This document shows positions 43,521 through 51,212 of a stretch of DNA of 53,826 bases, piece by piece. This stretch comes from Deltaproteobacteria bacterium (GTDB lineage Bacteria > Myxococcota_A > Polyangia > Polyangiales > Ga0077539): the NCBI GenBank assembly GCA_016218725.1, contig JACRDB010000080.1, positions 1-53,826 of the forward strand. The letters are read 5' to 3'. The translations under genes were made by a program, and so were the position numbers. The notes under the pieces are model-generated. The model worked only from the letters and a program-made list of their open reading frames with translations. It ran no database searches and was not told the origin of the DNA. How positions within the stretch are numbered: the first letter of the stretch is position 1; each line of letters begins with the position of its first letter.

Positions 43521-45269
43521 ATGCCGACCGCCGTGTGCGCTGGAGGGTGCCCGAGGCTGATCTCCATCTCCGCCGTCCCGGGGGGCAACCCCCAGGCGCT
43601 GCTGGAGCCCGAGGCCTTCGCCAGCGAGTGGGCCCGCTGCGACGCATGCGCCCGCTACACCTGCGACCGCTGCCTCGCGCGCCTCGGGGGCCGCTGCGGC
43701 TGCGGCAGGCCCGCGAGGCTATTTTCCCCGCAGGAGCGCGTGCGGGTCGCGCAGGCGATGGCCCAGGGCGCTCCGCGACCCCCCGCGGCCAACGCCCAGG
43801 CCGCAGGGTCCGCGCTCGCCGCGCAGTTCAGCGCCCTCGGGACGCAAATCGACGCGTCGCTCCACCGAGGGGACTCGGCCCAGGCCAGCGCCCTGGCGTG
43901 GCATGCGGCGGGCACGCTGACGGCCCCCGCCTTCCGGGCCACCCGCGAGGAGCTCTCCGGGCTCCTGGGCTGGGGCGATCAGTACTTCCGCTGGGAGCTC
44001 TGGGACGCGGGGACGGAGTTCTGGCGCGCGCTCCACGCGATCCTCGCAAGCGCGGGCGTGGACCCCGCCAGCGCCGAGAGGGCCTCGGCCATGCACGACG
44101 CCATGCTCGTCCTGAGCGGGCGGGCGAACCCCGCCAGCCCCCACGCCGTGACGGCGCTCTCCAAGGCCCGGAGGGTCTTCGGCGACGACCACGTCCTTAC
44201 GCGGCGCGTGGCCGCGAGGGTGCAGTCCCTCGGGGACCCCGCGGTGGACGCCCTCACGCCCGCGCAGCAGACCTCGCTCTGGCTGGCGCTCGCGCTCCTG
44301 CACCTGGGCAACGCCGACGGCCAGCTCTCCCGCGAGGAGCTCGCGGTCTATGACCCGCTCCTGGCGCGGCACCGCCTCCCGGAGGTCCGGGATCGGTTCG
44401 GCCCCGAGAGGCTCTTCGCGCTCCTGTCCCAGGGCTACCTCCAGCGGCTCTCGGAGCTGCTCGCGTCCACGGCCACGGACGCCACCAGGGCCACGCTGGT
44501 GGCGTCCCTCCTCGAGGTGGTGACCGCCGACGGCCGCGTGGACCCGCGGGAGCTCGGCGCCCTCCAGCGCGTCGCGGGGTGGTGCAAGGTCGCCCTCTCC
44601 ATCGCCCCGACGGTCGCGGCGCCGCCCGCCGAGCCCCGCGGCGCCCCGCCGGGGACCCTCCGCCGCGTGGGCTTCTTCCGGGAGCGCGCCTCCGGCGACC
44701 CGCGGGGCCCGAGCCTCCGCGAGGCCATGCGCCCCGAGGCCTCGCCGCATCGGGACCAGCTCGTGGCCTACCTGCGTGGCGCGCCGGTGTTCATCGCGTG
44801 CATGGGCCGCGTCGTCGATGTGCTCGACAGCGCCCGGGGTCGGGTGGGCACCGGGTCCATCTGCACCGACGGCGTCTGGGCCTGGCCCGACGACCTGCCG
44901 CACTACATCGAGCGGTACAACGTCGCGCTGCCCGAGGCCTTCTTCGAGCATGCCCGCGCGCGCCAGTGGACGCCCGTCGCGGAGTCCGCGCTGGACCTCA
45001 AGCGCCTGACGCTGCCCGAGGAAGAGACTACCGCCCCGCCCGCGCCCTCGGGCGCCGCGACGGTGCTGGTGCTCGACGACGTCGGGCGCAGCAAGATCGC
45101 CGTGATCAAGGAAATCCGGGACGTCTCCCTCTGCGGCCTCGCGGACGCCAAGGCCCTCAGCGAGGCGACGCTGCCTCGAATTCCCCTGCGCAACCCGAAG
45201 ATCACCCCGGAGGAGGCCCTCCGCCGCTTCACCGCCGCGGGCGCCCGGGCGCGCCTCGCGCAAGCGTGA
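43521..45269 (+). CDS. Zinc-ribbon/TerB-like protein ending in an L7/L12-type domain
   Basis: 582 residues from the ATG at 43521. Order of parts: an N-terminal Cys cluster (VCAGGCPRLIS, RCDACARYTCDRCLARLGGRCGCG) likely to bind zinc; a helical region with two TerB-like acidic motifs (LLHLGNADGQLSREELAVYDPLLARH and LLEVVTADGRVDPRELGALQRVAGW, about residues 255-365); a beta region (RGAPVFIACMGRVVDVLDSA, SICTDGVWAWPDDLPHYIERYNVALPEAFFEHA); and a C-terminal 68-residue domain (about 513-581) resembling ribosomal L7/L12 CTD: SKIAVIKEIRDVSLCGLADAKAL, then ITPEEALRRFTAAGARARL. TerB-like domains bind metal; L7/L12-like tails mediate contacts with GTPases. Function unknown. Confidence 0.75.
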   Translation: MPTAVCAGGCPRLISISAVPGGNPQALLEPEAFASEWARCDACARYTCDRCLARLGGRCGCGRPARLFSPQERVRVAQAMAQGAPRPPAANAQAAGSALAAQFSALGTQIDASLHRGDSAQASALAWHAAGTLTAPAFRATREELSGLLGWGDQYFRWELWDAGTEFWRALHAILASAGVDPASAERASAMHDAMLVLSGRANPASPHAVTALSKARRVFGDDHVLTRRVAARVQSLGDPAVDALTPAQQTSLWLALALLHLGNADGQLSREELAVYDPLLARHRLPEVRDRFGPERLFALLSQGYLQRLSELLASTATDATRATLVASLLEVVTADGRVDPRELGALQRVAGWCKVALSIAPTVAAPPAEPRGAPPGTLRRVGFFRERASGDPRGPSLREAMRPEASPHRDQLVAYLRGAPVFIACMGRVVDVLDSARGRVGTGSICTDGVWAWPDDLPHYIERYNVALPEAFFEHARARQWTPVAESALDLKRLTLPEEETTAPPAPSGAATVLVLDDVGRSKIAVIKEIRDVSLCGLADAKALSEATLPRIPLRNPKITPEEALRRFTAAGARARLAQA

Positions 45270-45284
45270 GCGCCGCCGCGGCCC

Positions 45285-46463
45285 TCACCGCGGCACCGCT
45301 TCGAAGACCTCTCCCGTGGTCGTGGACCCCGCCCAGACCGAGCCCCCGTGCAGCGCCAACGGCGCGCTCACCAACGACGACGGCGCGGGCCCCAGGCGCG
45401 GCTCCGAGGGCGCCCTCTCGGTGACCGCCCCGTCGTCCCCCAGGGACCACAGCGCCCCCCCCGCCAGCAGCAGCCACCCGCCGTCCACCCTCGCCACGCT
45501 CTGGGGCATCGATGGCGCGCCCGGGTACGGCTCGAAGCGACGCCCGCCGTCCCTCGAACACCACAAGTGCGTACTTGTAGATCCCTGGGTGACCGCGAGG
45601 ACCTGCTCTCCCTGCGAGGCCCAGCGGAGGACATACCCACCGAGGCCCTGGACCGTGGTGTTCGCGCAGCCACGCGTGGGGTCTTCGAAGCGCACGGCGC
45701 CGGGGCCCGAGGGGCCCTCGGTGCCCGCGAGGAGGGCGCCGTCGGGCAGGGTCAGGAGCCAGGTGTAGCGGTACACCCCTGGGGAGGCCTCGGCCGGGAA
45801 CACGCACGCCCGGCGCCAGGGGCGCCCCGGGCCCTCGTCCAGGAAGAGGGCCGCCGGGGCACCCTCGGAGACGTACGGCACGCGCGCTGGGAGGTAGGCC
45901 CCGGTGGAGGCCACGGCGCGGCCGTCGCGGAGGCGGGCGGTGTCAAAGACGTGGTACACCGCGGGCAGGAGCTCCCTGCCCTGACGGGAGAGTGTCCCGG
46001 TGGGGCTTGAGACGAACACATAGCCGTCCACGTCCAGGTCCGTGAGGAACGCGAGGGCGCGGAAGGGCGCGTCGGCGTCGGGCACCAGCAGCGTGTCGCC
46101 GTAGGCGTGGACCCGGAGAAAGCCCTGGCCGTCCCAGGTGAGGAGCGTCTCCAGGCGCTCGCCGCGGGCGCGGAACACCGCCGCGCCGTCCACGCCGAGG
46201 GCGTCCGCGGAGGCCGCCAGCACCAGCCCCGAGGGCGTGGATGCCAGGTCACACACCTGCGGGAACCCCGGAGGGAGCGCGAGGCGTCGCGCCCACCGCA
46301 GCGGGCCCGAGGGCGGCGCCGCGGGGACCGCGGGCTCCGTCGCGCGGCGGACGGCCTCGCGCCAGCGACCGTCCGGGCGCAGCCGGTCACAGCGCCCGAG
46401 GCCCAGGAGGAGCGCCGCGAGCGCCGCGGCGCCGCGGGCCCTCGCGCCCCGCGGCGAGGTCAA
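45285..46463 (-). CDS. Exported beta-propeller-like protein
   Basis: 392 residues from a TTG that overlaps the stop of the DUF817 gene (TTGA). The N-terminus is basic then hydrophobic (ALAALLLGLGRCDR), which could be a signal or a weak lipoprotein signal; the residue before Cys is Arg, so lipidation is doubtful. The rest has repeated strand-turn units with Asp-Gly or Gly-Gly turns (FPQVCDLASTPSGLVLAASADALG, LLTWDGQGFLRVHAYGDTLLVPDADAP, TWLLTLPDGALLAGTEGPSG, LWCSRDGGRRFEPYPGAPSMPQSVARVDGGWLLLAGGALW), typical of propeller proteins such as Kelch or BNR-type. Function unknown. Confidence 0.72.
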   Translation of the reverse strand: MTSPRGARARGAAALAALLLGLGRCDRLRPDGRWREAVRRATEPAVPAAPPSGPLRWARRLALPPGFPQVCDLASTPSGLVLAASADALGVDGAAVFRARGERLETLLTWDGQGFLRVHAYGDTLLVPDADAPFRALAFLTDLDVDGYVFVSSPTGTLSRQGRELLPAVYHVFDTARLRDGRAVASTGAYLPARVPYVSEGAPAALFLDEGPGRPWRRACVFPAEASPGVYRYTWLLTLPDGALLAGTEGPSGPGAVRFEDPTRGCANTTVQGLGGYVLRWASQGEQVLAVTQGSTSTHLWCSRDGGRRFEPYPGAPSMPQSVARVDGGWLLLAGGALWSLGDDGAVTERAPSEPRLGPAPSSLVSAPLALHGGSVWAGSTTTGEVFEAVPR

Positions 46464-47335
46464 TCCTCGCCCGCGCCGATGCGGGTCTCGTCCGTGGCGC
46501 CCGTGCGCAGGAGCATGTAGCGCTGGAGCTCGGCCACGATCATCACGGACACGATCACCAGGAGGGTCCAGCTCGAGAGCTTCTGGAAGTACACGGGCTC
46601 CCAGCCGTAGTGCTGGTTGGGGTAGCGCCACGCGCCCAGGAAGGTCCCGATGTTCTCCGCGAAGAAGATGAACACCGCGATGAAGAAGAACGCGAACACC
46701 ATGGGCATGCGATACCTCCGGTGGCCGCGCCGGGGCGTGTACTCCACCCAGGTCCTGCGATACGCGAGGAGGATGGCCGGGAAGAGCAGCGCCCTCGCGT
46801 CCGGGAGGAACTGGTTGGTCATGAAATTCCCATACACCGCCGCGGCCAGGGGGACGGCCACCACCCTCCGGGGCCAGCGCACCATGGTGAGGTTGAGCCT
46901 GCGCCAGGCCTGGCAGATGTAGCTCGCCACGGAGGCGTACATGAAGCCCGAGAACAACGGCACCCCGCCGATCTTCAAGAGCCCGTCGCCCGGGTACGAC
47001 CAGGACCCGTAGTGCACCTTGAGCACCTCCATGGCCAGGCCGAGCCCGTGGAAGATGCACACCACCTTGAGCTCGTTCACCGTCTCGACCTTGAGGGCCA
47101 CCACGGCCACCTGCCACGCGAGGCACAGGAGCAGCAGCATGTCGTAGCGCGCCAGGTGCGGCACCGTAAAATGGTGCGACGCCCCCATGAAGAAGAAGAT
47201 GAACCCCGCGAAGCCGCAGGAGACCGCGTTGTGCCACCCGAAGGCGAGCAGGTCCATGACGTGGTCCCGAGGCTCCAGCGGCATGGACAGGCGGCTCTCA
47301 CGCGCGGGGTCGTCGGGGTAGTCCACGGCGCCCAC
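46460..47335 (-). CDS. DUF817-family integral membrane protein
   Basis: 291 residues from a GTG at 47335 with GGAG seven bases upstream. About eight hydrophobic segments with the family phrases FGWHNAVSCGFAGFIFFFMGASH, YDMLLLLCLAWQVAVVALKVETVNELKVVCIFHGLGLAMEVLKVHYGSWSYPG, VPLFSGFMYASVASYICQAWR, MPMVFAFFFIAVFIFFAENIGTFLGAWRYPNQ and WEPVYFQKLSSWTLLVIVSVMIVAELQ. This family is widespread and of unknown function. A GTTAC-N6-GTAAC site lies about 32 bases upstream of its start. It is coupled to the propeller-like gene downstream. Confidence 0.9.
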   Translation of the reverse strand: MGAVDYPDDPARESRLSMPLEPRDHVMDLLAFGWHNAVSCGFAGFIFFFMGASHHFTVPHLARYDMLLLLCLAWQVAVVALKVETVNELKVVCIFHGLGLAMEVLKVHYGSWSYPGDGLLKIGGVPLFSGFMYASVASYICQAWRRLNLTMVRWPRRVVAVPLAAAVYGNFMTNQFLPDARALLFPAILLAYRRTWVEYTPRRGHRRYRMPMVFAFFFIAVFIFFAENIGTFLGAWRYPNQHYGWEPVYFQKLSSWTLLVIVSVMIVAELQRYMLLRTGATDETRIGAGED

Positions 47336-47366
47336 GGTACCACTCCGCGGGCCGCCCGGGGCGCTT

Positions 47367-47382
47367 GTTACCGCGCCGTAAC
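47367..47382. promoter_or_regulatory. Inverted repeat GTTAC-N6-GTAAC, copy 2
   Basis: GTTACCGCGCCGTAAC, one base different from the copy at 42479, lies about 32 bases upstream of the DUF817 start and 37 bases after the end of the acyltransferase-like gene. Its position suits an operator of the DUF817 operon. Confidence 0.45.
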
Positions 47383-47418
47383 GAACTGGCAACTTATTGA
47401 AATTACTGTTGTTTTCGC

Positions 47419-48153
47419 TTACACCGCGAACGCTCTCAGGTCCCGGTTGAAGGTGTCCACCACCCACTGTTGCAGGCCCAGGGTGTCGTCCGGGTGGTGA
47501 CCTTCGGTGGCGAGGGGCTCGGAGAACACCACCCGGAGGGGCCCCGCGCGCACCACCGGGCTCCCTCGGGGGAGGCGGTCGTGGCCACCCGCCACGGTGA
47601 CGCAGACGATGGGTCGCTGCGACGCCGCGGCCAGGAGGAAGGCCCCTCGCTTCATGGGCAGGAGGCGCCCGTCGCGGCTGCGGGTGCCCTCGGGGCTCAC
47701 GAGCACGCAGGCCCCGGCGCGCACGGCCTCCGCGGCGCGGGCCACGCTGGCCCTCCACTGGGCCTCGTCGGTGCGGTCCACGTGGAAGTGCCCGCTCCGG
47801 CGCATATGGGCGCCGTAGAAGGGCACCCGTGCCACTTCGTTGTTGTAGAGGGACAGGAAGGGCCTGGGGATCGCCGCCGCCAGCGCCAGGTGGTCCAGGT
47901 GCGTAGCCTGGTTCCACATGAACACCAGGCCCCCGTCGCGAGGCACCTTCTCGGCGTGGAGGACCTCCAGGTGAACGCCCGCGCGGAGGAGGGTGCGCCC
48001 GAAGCTCCCTCGGATGCGCGCCAGGCCCTCCTCGGTGGCCGTGGACGCGGCCTCCTCGGGCCTCCGCGCGAGCTCCAGCGCGAGGCCACAGAGGTCCACG
48101 GTGAGCAACCGGACCGTGCGGGCTACGTCCAACGCGGTCGGCCTCGGGGGCAT
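47419..48153 (-). CDS. PlsC-like lysophospholipid acyltransferase family protein
   Basis: 244 residues from the ATG at 48153 (MPPRPTALDVARTVRLLTVDL); longer readings have no support. The family motif III, VSPEGTRSRDGRLLPMKRGAF, is clear, and motif II-like LSLYNNEVARVPFYGAHMRRSGHFHVDR fits. Motif I, normally NHxSxxD with the catalytic His, reads NQATHLD here, so the first His is Gln (a His occurs three positions later). Activity is therefore uncertain. These enzymes transfer acyl chains to lysophosphatidic acid and related lipids at the inner membrane. Confidence 0.8.
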   Translation of the reverse strand: MPPRPTALDVARTVRLLTVDLCGLALELARRPEEAASTATEEGLARIRGSFGRTLLRAGVHLEVLHAEKVPRDGGLVFMWNQATHLDHLALAAAIPRPFLSLYNNEVARVPFYGAHMRRSGHFHVDRTDEAQWRASVARAAEAVRAGACVLVSPEGTRSRDGRLLPMKRGAFLLAAASQRPIVCVTVAGGHDRLPRGSPVVRAGPLRVVFSEPLATEGHHPDDTLGLQQWVVDTFNRDLRAFAV

Positions 48154-48321
48154 CGCGGGGATGGTAGCACCGTCAGCCACCGCGAACAGGGACATCACCC
48201 TCGGCGGCCGCAGCTCCTCCAGGCTTTTCGGCCTCATGCATCTCCCCGACGCCAACGCCATCGGCGACCTCAGCTGGCGACGCCGGATGAACTCCGCCGT
48301 CCACCTCTTCGCGAAAGAGCC

Positions 48322-48774
48322 CTATTCCGATGGCAAATTGTGGGGCTGTGTGAGGCCGATTGAACAGTCTCCTTCAGGGAGACTGAACGTAAGCGGGACC
48401 TCCTTCTCCACCCACCTTAACAACAATTTGCCAAATGGGAATGAGATCTTGGCGCTCTTGATGAGGTCCAAAGGGATCCAAGGCTCTCCCTCCCAGACAA
48501 CCGCAAGGGACTGGATCGCGTCTCCGTCCAAGATGACGTCATCCGGCAGGACAACTCTGGAAGCTTCGAATCGGGCGCGAACGCACCATCCCTGTTGGCG
48601 CTCTTCGATCAATGCGACTCGTGGCGGCCGAACAAAGTCGCCAACGGGCTCGGGTGGCAACGACCATGGACGGAAGCCGAGGGACTCCCCTCGGCACAGG
48701 GTGCCCTCGTAGAAGCCGGTCCCCCAGAGGACCATGAAGCGGAGCAAGAGACCTTGGCCCTCGGATGATGCCAT
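48322..48774 (-). CDS. Unknown 150-aa partner protein (possible immunity role)
   Basis: 150 residues from the ATG at 48774, which overlaps the stop of the upstream YEIFP-repeat gene by one base (TAATG), so it is translationally coupled. It reads MASSEGQGLLLRFMVLWGTG, FRPWSLPPEPVGDFVRPPRVALIEERQQGWCVRARFEAS, VVWEGEPWIPLDLIKSAKISFPFGKLLLRWVEKEVPLTFSLPEGDC. No signal peptide, no family recognised. Its place directly after a protein with a variable C-terminal part is like an immunity gene in a polymorphic-effector cassette; this is inference only. Moderately lower G+C than the surrounding genes. Confidence 0.65.
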   Translation of the reverse strand: MASSEGQGLLLRFMVLWGTGFYEGTLCRGESLGFRPWSLPPEPVGDFVRPPRVALIEERQQGWCVRARFEASRVVLPDDVILDGDAIQSLAVVWEGEPWIPLDLIKSAKISFPFGKLLLRWVEKEVPLTFSLPEGDCSIGLTQPHNLPSE

Positions 48775-49973
48775 TATCGCAGCGCCGGGCAGTTGTCCGC
48801 GACGCATTGAGAGTAGGGGCCATCCTGACAGAAACTTGCGCAGCAAGCCAGGCATACCTCTCGATTGTCATCCTGACATTCCGGGCAGATCCTGATCCCT
48901 GGTACTCCCGAACTACCTGCTCCAGTGACAGACTGGTAGCACCTCGCGAAGGTGGCCTCCGCCACGACAAGTTCCTCCACCAATGGAGCGATATCGTTGT
49001 TGTAGTTGTAGGGCGGACTGAGCCTCTGATCGGTCCAGTAGCCGTCCTCCCGTTCGCCTTGACGCCGAAGGAGATCCACGCAGGCAAACGCTTGGAGCAT
49101 CCGCCAGGCAGATGAATCCGCCGCGGCCTGACACGCCGTTGCGGCCGCACGCGCAGGGCCCCAACCGCCCTCTGCATGGAGGCTGTGCTCATATTCTACC
49201 AACGCATCACACATGGAACCTCTATTCAGCGCTGTGCAGGCCCTGCGCAGAAGTGCTCTTTGGGTCTGGAGCTGCCGACGACGCGATGGATCCGGCGCCA
49301 GAATCTCCCAACGTCGTTCGATCTCGTTCCGCAAGAGAAGGACCCTGGAGGCGAGCGCGCCACACAACGACGTGCCAGGTCCGAAGGTCGAAGGACCTAC
49401 GCGGACGACGTCCTCGATGTTCGGTGGGCTGCCGCGCGTCGTTCCGGCATTGGACCCACACCCCGCACATCCACAGGGCTTCCTTGCGCATCCGCCGCAT
49501 CCGGGGAATTGTGTTTGGACAGCGCCCGCCGCCTCCCACGGGGGATGCTCCGAGGTCCACTCTGGCGGGAGCATCTCATACGGCTTGAGCGCTCGCTCCG
49601 CGAAGTACCGCGTGCCCGTCGGTGCGTACGGCGTCGTCGAGGCAGGCGCCTGCGGGAAGGACTCCGGGAAGATCTCATACGACTGCCTTCCCCGAAGAGG
49701 GCGCTCCGGGTACCCCCCGCCGCTCTCCCGCGCGAGCGGGGGCATGGTGGCCTGGGGCGCGTCGGAGGGGAAGATCTCGTAGGGCTTGCGCTGCGACTGC
49801 GCGGGCATCGCCGCGGTCACGAAGGGCGCGGCTTGCGGCGCTCGCATTCCCTCCTTGCCCGCTACAAAGTTCAGGTCCATGGCCGCGCGCCACGCGCCCG
49901 GGTCCTTGGCCTTCTCGGTGCCGCTCGTGTTGGGCGCCCACCCTGGCGGGAAGATCTCGTAGGGCTTGCTCAC
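48774..49973 (-). CDS. YEIFP-repeat protein with Cys-rich variable C-terminus (second copy)
   Basis: 399 residues from the GTG at 49973 (MSKPYEIFPPGWAPNTSG), chosen because the paralogue at 52495 starts at the same codon and both have a purine-rich ribosome site. The first ~155 residues are low-complexity with four motif copies: KPYEIFPPGW, KPYEIFPSDA, QSYEIFPESF and KPYEMLPPEW. A Cys/Gly patch (FPGCGGCARKPCGCAGCGSN) leads to a helical C-terminal part (LASRVLLLRNEIERRWEILAP, RALLRRACTALNRGSMCDALVEYEHSLHAEGGW) ending in a Cys-rich tail (CPECQDDNREVCLACCASFCQDGPYSQC). No signal peptide. The C-terminal part shares no sequence with the paralogue. Function unknown. Confidence 0.78.
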   Translation of the reverse strand: MSKPYEIFPPGWAPNTSGTEKAKDPGAWRAAMDLNFVAGKEGMRAPQAAPFVTAAMPAQSQRKPYEIFPSDAPQATMPPLARESGGGYPERPLRGRQSYEIFPESFPQAPASTTPYAPTGTRYFAERALKPYEMLPPEWTSEHPPWEAAGAVQTQFPGCGGCARKPCGCAGCGSNAGTTRGSPPNIEDVVRVGPSTFGPGTSLCGALASRVLLLRNEIERRWEILAPDPSRRRQLQTQRALLRRACTALNRGSMCDALVEYEHSLHAEGGWGPARAAATACQAAADSSAWRMLQAFACVDLLRRQGEREDGYWTDQRLSPPYNYNNDIAPLVEELVVAEATFARCYQSVTGAGSSGVPGIRICPECQDDNREVCLACCASFCQDGPYSQCVADNCPALR

Positions 49974-50034
49974 CGGCGCCCCCTTGCGTCGCCGCGCGAC
50001 ACCACGCAACTGCTGGTGCTCCGACGGTTCACCC

Positions 50035-50092
50035 TCCGCCCCCGTTCCTCCGACCGCAGGCGAGGCGATGACCTGCACGGCGTTCATCAACC
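50035..50092 (-). pseudogene. Remnant of the 3' end of a ~130-aa paralogue gene
   Basis: On the minus strand the bases around GTCATCGCCTCGCCTGCGGTC match the 3' end of the gene at 52554-52946 (GTCATCGCCTGCGGTCGCAGG), which encodes VRVIACGRRSGA. The remnant lies just upstream of the second YEIFP gene, the same relative place as in the intact pair. It implies duplication of a unit comprising both genes, followed by loss of the first. Confidence 0.5.
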
Positions 50093-50132
50093 TCCTAACG
50101 CCCTCATCGTAGTGTCTGACAGGTAGCCACGA

Positions 50133-51212
50133 TCATGGCAACGTTCGACACGGAGTCCGCTGAATCGGACGCACACCACACCCAAGCTCTCCATCGATAT
50201 TGCGCCCCCAACACCATATGGCACCCTGATGATCCAAGGCACAAACATGACCGCCCGACGTAGAAATATGACGAATTGGTGGAAGGTCCTCAACCCGGTG
50301 TGGGGCGGGGCTCCAGGAATCCGACACATACCCAAGAGCCCCGGTGGCATTGTTACCCCAACACCATACCGAATCATCATGGGCGAGGATGCAGGCGTGG
50401 GAGACACCCACAACCACCGATCGAGCTGTGGGGAAGCCACGAATCTCGCTTAGGTCAAAAGGTCTATGAGTTGGCGTTACATAGACTCCCATGCAGAAGA
50501 CGCGGCCCTCTCGGAGGGCGCATTGCCCTCCAGGACCAGCAGCAATAGCCAAATTCACCAACATTTCCTCGGGACACCCATCACTCGAAGTTGATGATGA
50601 AAGAAAGCAGCCGTGGGGCTCTGGGATACAGCGCAACAAGCCGTTCTCAAGAAGCGCACAAAAATGGTCACTAAATGGCATCATGACGCCATCTGTAAAA
50701 GGTGATGGAAGGGAGTAAGTTCTTGGCACGCTGCCTGATTGGGTATTCTCTCCCCAACACCATGCCTGAAGACCATCACCGATTACGCAGAGACTGTGAA
50801 GTCCGGCCCTGATTCTCCGGATTGGCCCAGGTGAAGTCAACGTCACCACCGATGATCCGAGAAAGATGCCCTCTCCCCAACACGTCACGGTTCTATCCCC
50901 TCGGACGGCGCAGACGTGACCACCACCGCTCGCAATCCCATACACGGCACCCAATCCAGTTCCTGTTAACGATTGAGGAACCTCCTGGACTGAGGACCGT
51001 CCCCAACATCGAAGTTCTCCCTCCGTTGCTATGGCACAAGAAGTTCCAAATCCCGTAGATAGTTCAACAAATGACAGGGGAGTTCTGGTTGCTTGAACTG
51101 ATGACGAACATCCAACTAAAAGGATGCTGGCCATCGCTCCTCCCATTGACCAAGACGTAAAGGACGAAAACGACCTGCACTTCTGACCGCCAAGTCCCGC
51201 ATCGACGCTCAT
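50133..51212 (-). CDS. RCC1-repeat lipoprotein
   Basis: 359 residues from the ATG at 51212, overlapping the stop of the upstream YEI[F/W]P gene (ATGA). The N-terminus has a polar stretch then MASILLVGCSSS, a lipobox with Cys about 35; an internal ATG at 51146 would give a shorter signal. The body consists of RCC1/BLIP-II-type propeller units: FGTSCAIATEGELRCWGRSS, GGHVCAVRGDRTVTCWGEG, GLHSLCVIGDGLQAWCWGEN, VSHACILAHDDSVWCWGNNATGALG, GGHVCALDHQGAIWCWGRNIDGELG. Each carries paired cysteines. The DNA is distinctly less G+C-rich than most of the window. Likely a surface-anchored binding protein; possible partner of the upstream protein. Confidence 0.85.
   Translation of the reverse strand: MSVDAGLGGQKCRSFSSFTSWSMGGAMASILLVGCSSSVQATRTPLSFVELSTGFGTSCAIATEGELRCWGRSSVQEVPQSLTGTGLGAVYGIASGGGHVCAVRGDRTVTCWGEGIFLGSSVVTLTSPGPIRRIRAGLHSLCVIGDGLQAWCWGENTQSGSVPRTYSLPSPFTDGVMMPFSDHFCALLENGLLRCIPEPHGCFLSSSTSSDGCPEEMLVNLAIAAGPGGQCALREGRVFCMGVYVTPTHRPFDLSEIRGFPTARSVVVGVSHACILAHDDSVWCWGNNATGALGYVSDSWSPAPHRVEDLPPIRHISTSGGHVCALDHQGAIWCWGRNIDGELGCGVRPIQRTPCRTLP

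Noticed and set aside
48153..48321. Plus-strand gene fragment reading MHLPDANAIGDLSWRRRMNS
   Set aside because: No start context, no family, and it runs into the antisense of the 150-aa gene.
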